A stretch of 10,280 bases of DNA from an uncultured Eubacteriales bacterium (GTDB taxonomy: Bacteria > Bacillota > Clostridia > Christensenellales > Borkfalkiaceae): NCBI GenBank assembly GCA_900545325.1, contig UQZE01000071.1, forward strand, positions 1 to 10,280. Reading direction: 5' to 3'. Below are positions 1 to 6,612 of this stretch, one piece after another (position 1 is the stretch's first letter; each line of letters begins with the position of its first letter). The translations under genes were made by a program, and so were the position numbers. The notes beneath the pieces were generated by a model, which saw nothing but the letters and a program-made list of their open reading frames with translations, was not told where the DNA came from and did no database searches.

Positions 1-2595
1 CGCCAGCCTTGCGATGGGAACGCGGAAAGGCGAACAGGATACGTACGTTAGGCCGATCTTGTTGCAGAACTCGATGGTCGAGGGGTCGCCGCCGTGTTCG
101 CCGCAAATGCCGAGTTTGATGTCGGGGCGCGTCTGCCTGCCGAGCTCCGCCGCCATTTTGACGAATCTGCCCACGCCCGTCTGGTCGAGCCTTGCGAACG
201 GATCGCTTTCGTAAATCTTCTTTTCGTAGTACGCGGAGAGGAATTTGCCCGCGTCGTCGCGGCTGAAACCGAACGTCATCTGCGTGAGGTCGTTGGTGCC
301 GAACGAGAAGAATTCCGCCTCCTTGGCGATTTCGTCCGCCGTTACCGCCGCGCGCGGGATTTCTATCATCGTCCCTACTTTATAGTGAATATCGGCGCCC
401 GCCGCTTTGATGCATTCGTCCGCGGTCTTCACCACGATGCCCTTGACGTAAGCGAGCTCTTTGACTTCGCCGACCAGCGGGATCATGATTTCGGGAACGA
501 TATTCCAGTCGGGGTGTTTTTTCGCAACGTTGATCGCCGCGCCGATGACCGCCCTCGTCTGCATAGCCGCGATTTCGGGATACGTTACCGCCAGACGGCA
601 GCCACGGTGTCCCATCATCGGGTTGAATTCGTGCAGAGAGGCAATAATCCCCTTCAAGTCGCTTATCTTCATATCCATTTCCTTAGCGAGCGCGACGATG
701 TCCGCTTCCGCCGTAGGCAGGAATTCGTGCAGGGGCGGATCGAGGAAACGAATGGTAACGGGATACCCCTCCATCGCCTCGTAGAGCGCCTCGAAATCGC
801 CCTGTTGCATGGGCAGAAGTTTGGCAAGCGCCTTTTCGCGCTGCTGCACCGTAGCGGAAACGATCATTTCGCGCATGGCCGCGATCCTGTCGGGATCAAA
901 GAACATGTGCTCCGTTCTGCAAAGGCCTATGCCCTCCGCGCCGAACGCGCGGGCCTGTTTTGCATCCTTCGGGGTGTCGGCGTTGGTGCGCACCTGCAGT
1001 TTGCGGTACTTGTCCGCCCACGCCATAATGCGGCCGAAATCTCCCGAAACCGTGGCGGCCACCGTCTTTATCTCTTCGCCGTATATGTTGCCCGTAGAAC
1101 CGTCGAGGGAAATGTAATCGCCCTCGCGGAAGGTCTTTCCGCCGAGCGTGAACACCTTGTTTTCTTCGTCTATTTTTATCTCGCCGCAGCCCGAAACGCA
1201 ACACGTGCCCATGCCGCGCGCCACGACCGCCGCATGCGACGTCATGCCGCCGCGCACCGTTAAAATGCCCTGCGCATAGTGCATGCCCTCGATGTCTTCG
1301 GGGGAAGTTTCCAAACGCACGAGCACAACCTTTTCCTTTTTGGCCGTCGCCCACTCGGTGGCGTCCTCCGCAGTGAACACGATCCTGCCGCAGGCCGCGC
1401 CCGGAGATGCGGGCAGGGCGCGCGCGATGGGCGCCGCCTTCTTGAGCGCCGCCGCGTCGAACTGCGGATGCAGCAGCGCGTCGAGCTGTTTGGGATCGAT
1501 CATCAGCACCGCCTGCTTTTCGTCGATCATGCCTTCGTCCACGAGGTCGCAGGCGATTTTGATCGCCGCGGCCGCCGTGCGCTTGCCGTTTCTCGTCTGC
1601 AGCATGAAGAGTTTGCCCTCTTCGATGGTGAATTCCATATCCTGCATGTCGCGGTAGTGCTTTTCCAGCTTGTCCACGATATTTTTAAATTGTTCGTAAA
1701 CGGCGGGATTATCCTTTTTGAGCATGTCGATCGGCTGCGGCGTGCGCACGCCCGCGACGACGTCCTCGCCCTGCGCGTTCATGAGATATTCGCCGTACAG
1801 CCCCTTTTCGCCCGTAGACGGGTTTCTCGAAAACGCCACGCCCGTGCCCGAGGTGTCGCCCATATTGCCGAAAACCATCATCTGCACGTTGACAGCCGTG
1901 CCCCAGTCGCCGGGAATGTCATTCATGCGGCGGTAATAGATGGCGCGGGGATTGTCCCAGGAACGGAACACCGCCTTGATCGCGCCCATGAGCTGTTCTT
2001 TCGGATCGGTGGGGAAATCCTCCCCGATCTTGGATTTATATTCCGCTTTAAAGGAGCGCGCAAGTTCTTTTAAATCGTCCGCGTCGAGTTCGGTATCGAG
2101 CCTGACGCCCTTCTTTTCCTTCATTTCGTCGATAAGCGCTTCGAAATACTTCTTGCCGACCTCCATGACCACGTCCGAATACATCTGGATAAACCTGCGG
2201 TAGGAATCGTACGCGAAACGGCGGTTGCCCGTCTTCGCGGCGAAACGCTCCACCACCTCGTCGTTCAGACCGAGATTCAAAATGGTGTCCATCATGCCGG
2301 GCATGGACGCGCGGGCGCCCGAACGCACGGAAACGAGCAGGGGATTGTCGAGATCGCCGAACTTTTTGCCGGTGATCTTTTCCAGCTTGCCGATATACTC
2401 CATGACCTGCGACTGTATTTCTTCGTTGATGACCTCGCCGTCCCTGTAATACTGCGTGCACGCCTCCGTCGTGATTGTGAATCCCTGCGGCACGGGCATG
2501 CCGAGCCCCGTCATTTCCGCAAGGTTCGCGCCCTTGCCGCCGAGAAGTTCGCGCATCTTGCCGTTCCCCTCGCTGAATAAGTAAACATACTTCAT
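1..2595 (-). CDS. ppdK: Pyruvate, phosphate dikinase (PPDK), 3' end cut off by the contig edge
   Basis: Cytoplasmic enzyme that reversibly interconverts ATP + pyruvate + phosphate with AMP + PEP + pyrophosphate. In anaerobic Bacillota it often works in PPi-linked glycolysis or in PEP synthesis. 865 codons are visible with no stop. The family is about 874 residues, so only roughly the last ten residues are missing; the visible end reads FRVPIARLA, the usual near-terminal sequence. The N-terminal ATP-grasp part carries SVRSGARASMPGMMDT (from about residue 89). The phosphohistidine motif GGMTSHAAVVARGMG has the catalytic His at 454, preceded by Thr452-Ser453; Thr in this T-S-H motif is the target of the PPDK regulatory protein in plants and bacteria. 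The PEP/pyruvate barrel ends with GICGEHGGDP, whose catalytic Cys falls at residue 831, as in the Clostridium symbiosum enzyme. The ATG at 2593-2595 has a GGAGGAA ribosome binding site (2605-2611) nine bases upstream. It has its own promoter and sits 107 bp after recO. Confidence 0.97.
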   Translation of the reverse strand, partial: MKYVYLFSEGNGKMRELLGGKGANLAEMTGLGMPVPQGFTITTEACTQYYRDGEVINEEIQSQVMEYIGKLEKITGKKFGDLDNPLLVSVRSGARASMPGMMDTILNLGLNDEVVERFAAKTGNRRFAYDSYRRFIQMYSDVVMEVGKKYFEALIDEMKEKKGVRLDTELDADDLKELARSFKAEYKSKIGEDFPTDPKEQLMGAIKAVFRSWDNPRAIYYRRMNDIPGDWGTAVNVQMMVFGNMGDTSGTGVAFSRNPSTGEKGLYGEYLMNAQGEDVVAGVRTPQPIDMLKKDNPAVYEQFKNIVDKLEKHYRDMQDMEFTIEEGKLFMLQTRNGKRTAAAAIKIACDLVDEGMIDEKQAVLMIDPKQLDALLHPQFDAAALKKAAPIARALPASPGAACGRIVFTAEDATEWATAKKEKVVLVRLETSPEDIEGMHYAQGILTVRGGMTSHAAVVARGMGTCCVSGCGEIKIDEENKVFTLGGKTFREGDYISLDGSTGNIYGEEIKTVAATVSGDFGRIMAWADKYRKLQVRTNADTPKDAKQARAFGAEGIGLCRTEHMFFDPDRIAAMREMIVSATVQQREKALAKLLPMQQGDFEALYEAMEGYPVTIRFLDPPLHEFLPTAEADIVALAKEMDMKISDLKGIIASLHEFNPMMGHRGCRLAVTYPEIAAMQTRAVIGAAINVAKKHPDWNIVPEIMIPLVGEVKELAYVKGIVVKTADECIKAAGADIHYKVGTMIEIPRAAVTADEIAKEAEFFSFGTNDLTQMTFGFSRDDAGKFLSAYYEKKIYESDPFARLDQTGVGRFVKMAAELGRQTRPDIKLGICGEHGGDPSTIEFCNKIGLTYVSCSPFRVPIARLA

Positions 2596-2616
2596 TCCTG
2601 CAACTTCCTCCGATAA

Positions 2617-2636
2617 AAATTTAACAGTAAATTTAA
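2617..2636. repeat. 8-bp direct repeat in the ppdK leader
   Basis: AAATTTAA occurs at 2617-2624 and 2629-2636, separated by CAGT, giving a 12-bp period. It lies in the 5' leader of ppdK, just upstream of the ribosome binding site. It could be a binding site for a regulator or simply an AT-rich, unstructured leader that helps ribosome loading. Only the repeat itself is seen; no function is assigned. Confidence 0.4.
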
Positions 2637-2642
2637 TAACAC

Positions 2643-2660
2643 AGCCGGCCGCGGCCGGCT
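2643..2660. repeat. 18-bp perfect palindrome over the predicted ppdK transcription start
   Basis: AGCCGGCCGCGGCCGGCT is fully self-complementary. As RNA it folds into a 7-bp stem with a CGCG loop. It begins five bases past the -10 box of the ppdK promoter, so the predicted start (about 2659) falls at its edge. It could be a repressor operator, a protective hairpin at the mRNA 5' end, or a weak terminator for recO. The sequence after it on the minus strand is only GTGTTATT, not a proper U-tract, so a strong terminator is unlikely. Confidence 0.7.
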
Positions 2661-2665
2661 ACACT

Positions 2666-2694
2666 ATTCTACACTAAAAGCGGGCATATTTCAA
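2666..2694 (-). promoter_or_regulatory. Sigma-A-type promoter for ppdK
   Basis: On the minus strand the -35 box TTGAAA (2689-2694) and -10 box TAGAAT (2666-2671) are separated by exactly 17 bases. Each box matches consensus at five of six positions. It lies in the 107-bp gap between the recO stop and the ppdK start and predicts a leader of about 64 nt. This suggests ppdK is transcribed independently of the recO operon. Confidence 0.7.
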
Positions 2695-2702
2695 GCCATT
2701 TT

Positions 2703-3452
2703 TTAAAATTCGTACATTTTTATGAATTCTTTCAGGCTGGACGGCTCCTCCCGCGTTACCGTACGCAGGTATTTCGCCGTGAGTTTGAGCGCGCGCGTGT
2801 AATAGTTATCCGCCACGCCCAGTTCGCGGAAGGTATCTTCCGTAACGTCGGCGAGCGAAATACCGTTCAGCGTTCCTAAAAGCCCGTAGGTAACGGGACT
2901 GATCTCCACGCTGCCTTCGGGACGGCAGTTCTCGCAATATCCCCCTCCCGCGGAAAAATCGAAAAACACGCGGTTCGGCTTTTCGCCACAGCCCGCGCAC
3001 CCGCCGAATCCGAGCGAATAGCCGATCTCCCCCAGCGCGTGCAGAAGATAAATCAGCAGAAGGCCGTCGGGCGGCAGATCGGTATAGGCGCAAAGTTTTA
3101 AAAAGCGCACCGTTTCGAGAAAAAGTCCCTCCGCGACGGAATTTTCGGGGCAGTAACGCTTTACGAATTCCGCCGCCGTGCCCGCCGCGTAAAACTTGTA
3201 TATATTTTCCCGCACGGGGTAAAAACTGTCGAGCAGAGAGGCGTTCGTTACCGTTTTGAAACCGCCGCCAGCCAGGATATATTCGGCAAAACAAAAAGGC
3301 TCGGCGGCAAATTTCAGTTTTGCCCCGGCCTTTTTCACGCCCCGTATTTTTGCCGAAATTACCCCTTGTTCGAGGGAAAACAGCGAAAGTATTTTGTCGT
3401 TGTCCGCGTAATCAACGCTCCTGATCATCAATGCGTTTATCTTTTCTTCCAT
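2703..3452 (-). CDS. recO: DNA repair protein RecO
   Basis: Recombination mediator of the RecFOR pathway, known to help replace SSB with RecA on single-stranded DNA and to anneal SSB-coated strands. The 249-residue protein has the expected length. The N-terminal OB-fold region starts MEEKINALMIRSVDYADNDKILSLFS in character, including the family's D-x-D-K-I-L-S segment at about residues 17-23. A C-terminal zinc-binding set CxxC...CxxC lies at Cys152, Cys155, Cys173 and Cys176, as in most Bacillota RecO proteins. The ATG at 3450-3452 is preceded by CGGAG (3457-3461). The gene follows yqzL and its partial copy, the same neighbourhood as in B. subtilis, and is the last gene of the cluster. No strong terminator follows it. 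Confidence 0.95.
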   Translation of the reverse strand: MEEKINALMIRSVDYADNDKILSLFSLEQGVISAKIRGVKKAGAKLKFAAEPFCFAEYILAGGGFKTVTNASLLDSFYPVRENIYKFYAAGTAAEFVKRYCPENSVAEGLFLETVRFLKLCAYTDLPPDGLLLIYLLHALGEIGYSLGFGGCAGCGEKPNRVFFDFSAGGGYCENCRPEGSVEISPVTYGLLGTLNGISLADVTEDTFRELGVADNYYTRALKLTAKYLRTVTREEPSSLKEFIKMYEF

Positions 3453-3492
3453 GGATCTCCGTAACGCCGAAATCGGGCGGACAAAACCTCCG

Positions 3493-3682
3493 CTTACTTT
3501 TCGGTCAGCTTTTTATACAGCATGTAGTAAGAAATATTGCCTGTCTTTTCAAATAACGCCCACGCCGAATCGGCGCGCTGAACGCAAAATCCGCCGATTC
3601 TTACTTTTCGGTCAGCTTTTTATACAACATGTAGTAAGAAATATTGCCTGTCTTTTCAAATAACGCCCACGCCGAATCGGCG
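3493..3682. repeat. 83-bp direct repeat spanning the 3' part of yqzL
   Basis: Two 83-bp units at 3493-3575 and 3600-3682 (offset 107 bp) are identical except at one base (g3520 versus a3627). That difference is synonymous, CTG versus TTG for Leu. A 24-bp spacer (3576-3599) separates them. The spacer ends in CGCCGATT, which together with the first base of the next unit is a perfect 9-bp inverted copy of GAATCGGCG at 3567-3575. The unit covers the last 26 codons plus stop of yqzL, so this is a partial tandem duplication inside the operon. Confidence 0.95.
3494..3575 (-). pseudogene. Partial, start-less duplicate of yqzL
   Basis: On the minus strand this reads ADSAWALFEKTGNISYYMLY then KKLTEK and a stop, identical in protein sequence to the C-terminal 26 residues of the complete yqzL next to it. 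It has no usable start: the frame is open upstream only to a TAA inside the first copy, and no ATG, GTG or TTG occurs between that stop and the copied segment. The only internal ATG would give nine residues. The DNA identity suggests the duplication is recent. The copy ends 41 bp before recO and could still affect recO translation through spacing or folding. I infer that it is non-functional debris. Confidence 0.75.
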
Positions 3683-3714
3683 GGGTTTTCAAAATCGAAT
3701 TTTTCTCTGTCCAT
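3601..3714 (-). CDS. yqzL: YqzL family small protein
   Basis: A 37-residue protein of unknown function, MDREKFDFENPADSAWALFE continuing to KTGNISYYMLYKKLTEK. It matches my recollection of the YqzL family in size, in the W-x-L-F-E-x-T-G-x-I-x-x-Y core (residues 16-28), and above all in place: B. subtilis yqzL also lies between era and recO. Residue composition is mixed, with no signal peptide or membrane segment. The ATG at 3712-3714 is the only start in frame after an upstream stop. It lies 35 bp after era and has no recognisable Shine-Dalgarno sequence, which is unusual here. The function is not known and none is assigned. A partial copy of the gene follows immediately downstream. Confidence 0.85.
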   Translation of the reverse strand: MDREKFDFENPADSAWALFEKTGNISYYMLYKKLTEK

Positions 3715-3749
3715 ACGCTTAGTATGTGCAGCGGAAAAATTTTATACGC

Positions 3750-4631
3750 TTAAATTTCCTCTTCCCCGTAACCGTATTCCTTGATCAGCCGCCGGCTGTT
3801 GCGCCAGTCCTCTTTCACCTTGACGTAAGTGGTCAGAAAAACCTTTTTGCCGAGCAGCTTTTCCATATCCGCCCTTGCGAGCGTGCCCGCTTCCTTGATG
3901 GCCGAGCCCTGTTTTCCGATGAGTATGGCCTTGTGGTTGGCTTTTTCGCACACGATATCGAGCGAAACGTCCGCAACGCCGCCCCTGTCCTTAAACTCGT
4001 TGACGACGACCGCCACGCCGTGCGGTATTTCCCTGTCGAATTTTAAGAGTATCTTTTCGCGCATGATTTCCGAAAGCATAAAGCGTTCCGACCTGTCCGA
4101 CACGATGGGAAAATCGAACAGCCTGCCGCCTTCGGGCAGAACGGATAAAATTACTTTCAGCAATTCCCCGGTGTTTCTGTTCTTACGCGCCGAAACGGGA
4201 ACGATTTCCGCCTTTATATCCGAAAGCGCCTTTATCGCCGCAATCAGCCTGTCTTCGGCGGCGATGTCCGTCTTGCTGAGCGCCACCACAAGCGGAAGGC
4301 CGCTCTTTTCGTATCGCCTGATCAGCTTTTCGTCGCTCTCTTTCAGCCCTTCGTGCACGTCCGCGACGAGAAGAACCACGTCCACGTCTTTCGCCGTCTG
4401 CTCTGCCGTCCGCTGCATGAGCGAATTGAGGGCGTTATCCGCCTTATAAATGCCCGGCGTATCCTCGAATACGATCTGATAATCGTCCGTCGTGAGGACG
4501 CCCAGAATCCTGTCGCGCGTGGTCTGCGGCTTAGGCGAAACGATGCTTACCTTTTCCCCGACCAGCACGTTGACCAGCGTGGACTTGCCCGCGTTCGCCC
4601 TGCCGATAACGGCTACCGTGCCCGCTTTCAT
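3750..4631 (-). CDS. era: GTPase Era
   Basis: Essential GTPase that binds the 3' end of 16S rRNA and checks small-subunit assembly, cytoplasmic and partly membrane-associated. The 293 residues fit the family (about 300). G1 is GRANAGKST (10-18), the switch I region has KPQTTRDRI (34-42), and G3 is DTPG (57-60). G4 is SKTD (119-122), with Ser where Asn is usual, and G5 is SA (147-148). The C-terminal KH domain carries the LIGKQG loop (237-242) that contacts RNA. The ATG overlaps the ybeY stop (ATGA, 4628-4631) and has GGAGG (4639-4643) inside the end of ybeY, so the two are probably translationally coupled. Coupling with ybeY makes sense because both act on the 16S rRNA 3' end. Confidence 0.97.
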   Translation of the reverse strand: MKAGTVAVIGRANAGKSTLVNVLVGEKVSIVSPKPQTTRDRILGVLTTDDYQIVFEDTPGIYKADNALNSLMQRTAEQTAKDVDVVLLVADVHEGLKESDEKLIRRYEKSGLPLVVALSKTDIAAEDRLIAAIKALSDIKAEIVPVSARKNRNTGELLKVILSVLPEGGRLFDFPIVSDRSERFMLSEIMREKILLKFDREIPHGVAVVVNEFKDRGGVADVSLDIVCEKANHKAILIGKQGSAIKEAGTLARADMEKLLGKKVFLTTYVKVKEDWRNSRRLIKEYGYGEEEI

Positions 4632-5101
4632 TCCTTTTCCTCCGGATAAAGTTTCGCAATGACCGTCTTTTCAAGCGCGCGCATCTGCGTTTTGTCCTCG
4701 GCGGTCATATGATCGTAGCCGAAGAGATGCAAAAGCCCGTGCAAAAGCAAGTATTCTATCTCGCGCGCCGTAGAATGTCCGTATTCCGCGGCCTGTTCCG
4801 CCGCCCGCTTTTCGCAGATGGCGACCGAACCGAGATAAACGTACGCGCCCTCCGTTTCGTAGGGAAATTCCGCCGCCGTAACCACCCTGCCGCGGATATT
4901 GTCCAGCGAAGGAAAACTCAACACGTCCGTAACTTTGTCCACATGCCGCGCCATGCTGTTTAAACGCATCATTTCGTCTTCGTTCAAAAAAGTGAGCTCG
5001 GCGCGGAGCTTGTCTTTCTGCCCTAAAAGTTTATAAACTTCTTTCGCGAGCTTTCTGTAATTCACGTCCCGCGAAAGACATTCTATCGCCAATCTTCCCA
5101 T
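4628..5101 (-). CDS. ybeY: Endoribonuclease YbeY (16S rRNA maturation)
   Basis: Zinc-dependent endoribonuclease acting in 16S rRNA 3'-end maturation and ribosome quality control. The 157-residue protein matches the family length. The metal site HGLLHLFGYDH gives His121, His125 and His131, the family's H-x3-H-x5-H signature. The conserved TDVLSFP segment is at 58-64. The frame stays open further upstream, but ATG at 5099-5101 is chosen because it begins two bases after the pgpH stop and gives the normal N-terminus (MGRLAIECLSRDV). Its ribosome binding site is weak (GGAAG within the end of pgpH), so coupling to pgpH translation is likely. In B. subtilis dgkA and cdd separate ybeY from era; here the two genes overlap by four bases. 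Confidence 0.95.
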   Translation of the reverse strand: MGRLAIECLSRDVNYRKLAKEVYKLLGQKDKLRAELTFLNEDEMMRLNSMARHVDKVTDVLSFPSLDNIRGRVVTAAEFPYETEGAYVYLGSVAICEKRAAEQAAEYGHSTAREIEYLLLHGLLHLFGYDHMTAEDKTQMRALEKTVIAKLYPEEKE

Positions 5102-5103
5102 AA

Positions 5104-6606
5104 TTATTCCGATTCTTCCGTTTTTATCTCTTCCAAATTCACTTTCGGATATTCTATCCTGCTGTGGTATACGCCCGTCAGGTTGTTTGCTATGGTGTTT
5201 CTGATGATGTTTAGTTCTTTCATCGTAATGTCGCAGTCCTCGAACTGCCTGAGCTGCATGCGTTCGTTGATCAGCCTGCTCAAAAGCGCGTCCACGTTTT
5301 CCCTCGTGCGGTCTTTGAGCGTGCGCACCGCGGCTTCGCCCGCGTCCGCGATCATCAAAATCGCGGCGATCTTGGTCTGCGGCTTGGGGCCGGCGTAGGA
5401 ATATTTTTCGATATCCACGTCGCCGCCGTCGGCAAACTGCTTGGCTTTGGCATAGAAGAACATCATGGGCATGGTGCCGTGGTGCTGGATGCATACGTCC
5501 GCGATTTCCTGCGGCAGTCCGTATTTTTTGACGATATCGTACCCGTCCTTGGCGTGCGCCCGTATGATGTTTGCGGAAAGCTCCGGCGTGAGGTCATTAT
5601 GGGGGTTGCGCCCGCCCTGCTGGTTTTCCTTAAAAAATTCGGGCTGTTTCAGCTTGCCCATATCGTGATAGTACGCCGCGCAGCGGGCCAGGAGCGCGTC
5701 CTCCCCGATGGCGATGGCGCACGATTCCGCCAGGTTGCTGACCACGATGGAGTGGTTGAACGTGCCCGGCGCTTCCTCGATCATACGCTTGATGAGAGGG
5801 GCGCTGTGCTCGGTCAGTTCGGAAAGGCGGTAGCTCGTGAGCTTGTTGAACAGCCATTCGAAAACGGGCAGGATCGCCATGAACAGCACGACGGAAAGCA
5901 CCGCGGAACTGGCGCCCGCCACCACCCTTTCCGGATATTTCAAAAGGTTGGTCTGTTCGAGCAAGGCGAGACAGACGAGGACGGGCACCATCATGGACAG
6001 TCCGCGGCCGAACACCTTGATGCGCGAACCGACGCCGTCAATGAGATACACGCCTATAATCCCCGTGGAAAACCCGATGACGAGCGAGGAATACTGCGCG
6101 AATTCCGAAACCGTAGCGGCGAAATTCGCGTTGGTGAACACGTCCATCAAAAACGTCAGAAGGGAAGTAACCACGTTGACGAAAACCGCGGAACGGCGGT
6201 TGACGAGCAGCAGCGTGAGCAGCCCCCCCAACACGAGCGGGCGGAAGTAAATGTTGATATATCTGCCCGAAAAGTAGTTGCAGAGCACCGTGATTTCAAT
6301 GATGAGGAAGATCATTTCCACATCTTTCGGCGTTCTGATTTTCTCCCTGTTTTCAAAAATCAAATACACGAAGGAAACGATCATCACCAACACGAGAATG
6401 AACATCAGGTAGATGAATTGTTCGCTCCGCGTGCGGAAATACTCCACGAAACCCAGCTCCACGGCGTTATAACCGACGCCGTTCAAAAAAATGGATCCCG
6501 CGAGTATCCCTCCCATCAGTATGATGTTCAGAACGAAGATCGTCAGAAAATAGCCGATCTGACGTTTCGTCCAGCGCGTGTGTTTGCGCAATCTTGTCTT
6601 AACCAT
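5104..6606 (-). CDS. pgpH: Membrane HD-domain phosphodiesterase, PgpH/YqfF type, lacking the extracellular domain
   Basis: PgpH proteins are integral membrane enzymes that hydrolyse c-di-AMP to pApA through a cytoplasmic HD domain. Residues 1-255 hold about eight hydrophobic segments (roughly 17-41, 64-84, 97-113, 122-136, 138-157, 172-190, 203-217, 229-250), fitting one anchor helix plus the 7TM block. The HD domain follows, with His285, His314-Asp315 (YYHDMGK), His351, His375-His376 and Asp421, so the metal-binding set looks complete. The protein has 500 residues against about 710 in B. subtilis YqfF and Listeria PgpH. The missing part is the large extracellular domain between the first and second helices, here only about 22 residues long. 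No stop or frameshift is seen. The ATG starts seven bases after the phoH stop codon, and ybeY follows after two bases, as in B. subtilis. The role is inferred from family and position. Confidence 0.88.
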   Translation of the reverse strand: MVKTRLRKHTRWTKRQIGYFLTIFVLNIILMGGILAGSIFLNGVGYNAVELGFVEYFRTRSEQFIYLMFILVLVMIVSFVYLIFENREKIRTPKDVEMIFLIIEITVLCNYFSGRYINIYFRPLVLGGLLTLLLVNRRSAVFVNVVTSLLTFLMDVFTNANFAATVSEFAQYSSLVIGFSTGIIGVYLIDGVGSRIKVFGRGLSMMVPVLVCLALLEQTNLLKYPERVVAGASSAVLSVVLFMAILPVFEWLFNKLTSYRLSELTEHSAPLIKRMIEEAPGTFNHSIVVSNLAESCAIAIGEDALLARCAAYYHDMGKLKQPEFFKENQQGGRNPHNDLTPELSANIIRAHAKDGYDIVKKYGLPQEIADVCIQHHGTMPMMFFYAKAKQFADGGDVDIEKYSYAGPKPQTKIAAILMIADAGEAAVRTLKDRTRENVDALLSRLINERMQLRQFEDCDITMKELNIIRNTIANNLTGVYHSRIEYPKVNLEEIKTEESE

Positions 6607-6612
6607 TGCTTA

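Noticed and set aside
94..2073. Long plus-strand open frames opposite ppdK (389 and 264 codons)
   Set aside because: They are antisense to a complete run of ppdK codons with both catalytic residues in place, and have the same artefactual His/Arg-rich composition.
2643..2660. Palindrome as a strong intrinsic terminator for recO
   Set aside because: The stem is good, but the following minus-strand sequence GTGTTATT is not a U-tract, and the ppdK promoter lies upstream of it, so strong termination here would also stop ppdK.
3741..3746. TATAAA on the minus strand after era as a promoter for yqzL and recO
   Set aside because: No -35 like sequence is found 16-18 bases upstream, and AT-rich gaps give such hexamers by chance.
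5027..5040. 14-bp palindrome AAGTTTATAAACTT inside ybeY
   Set aside because: It is explained by the codons for the EVYKLL segment; it has no flanking symmetry and no second copy in the window.
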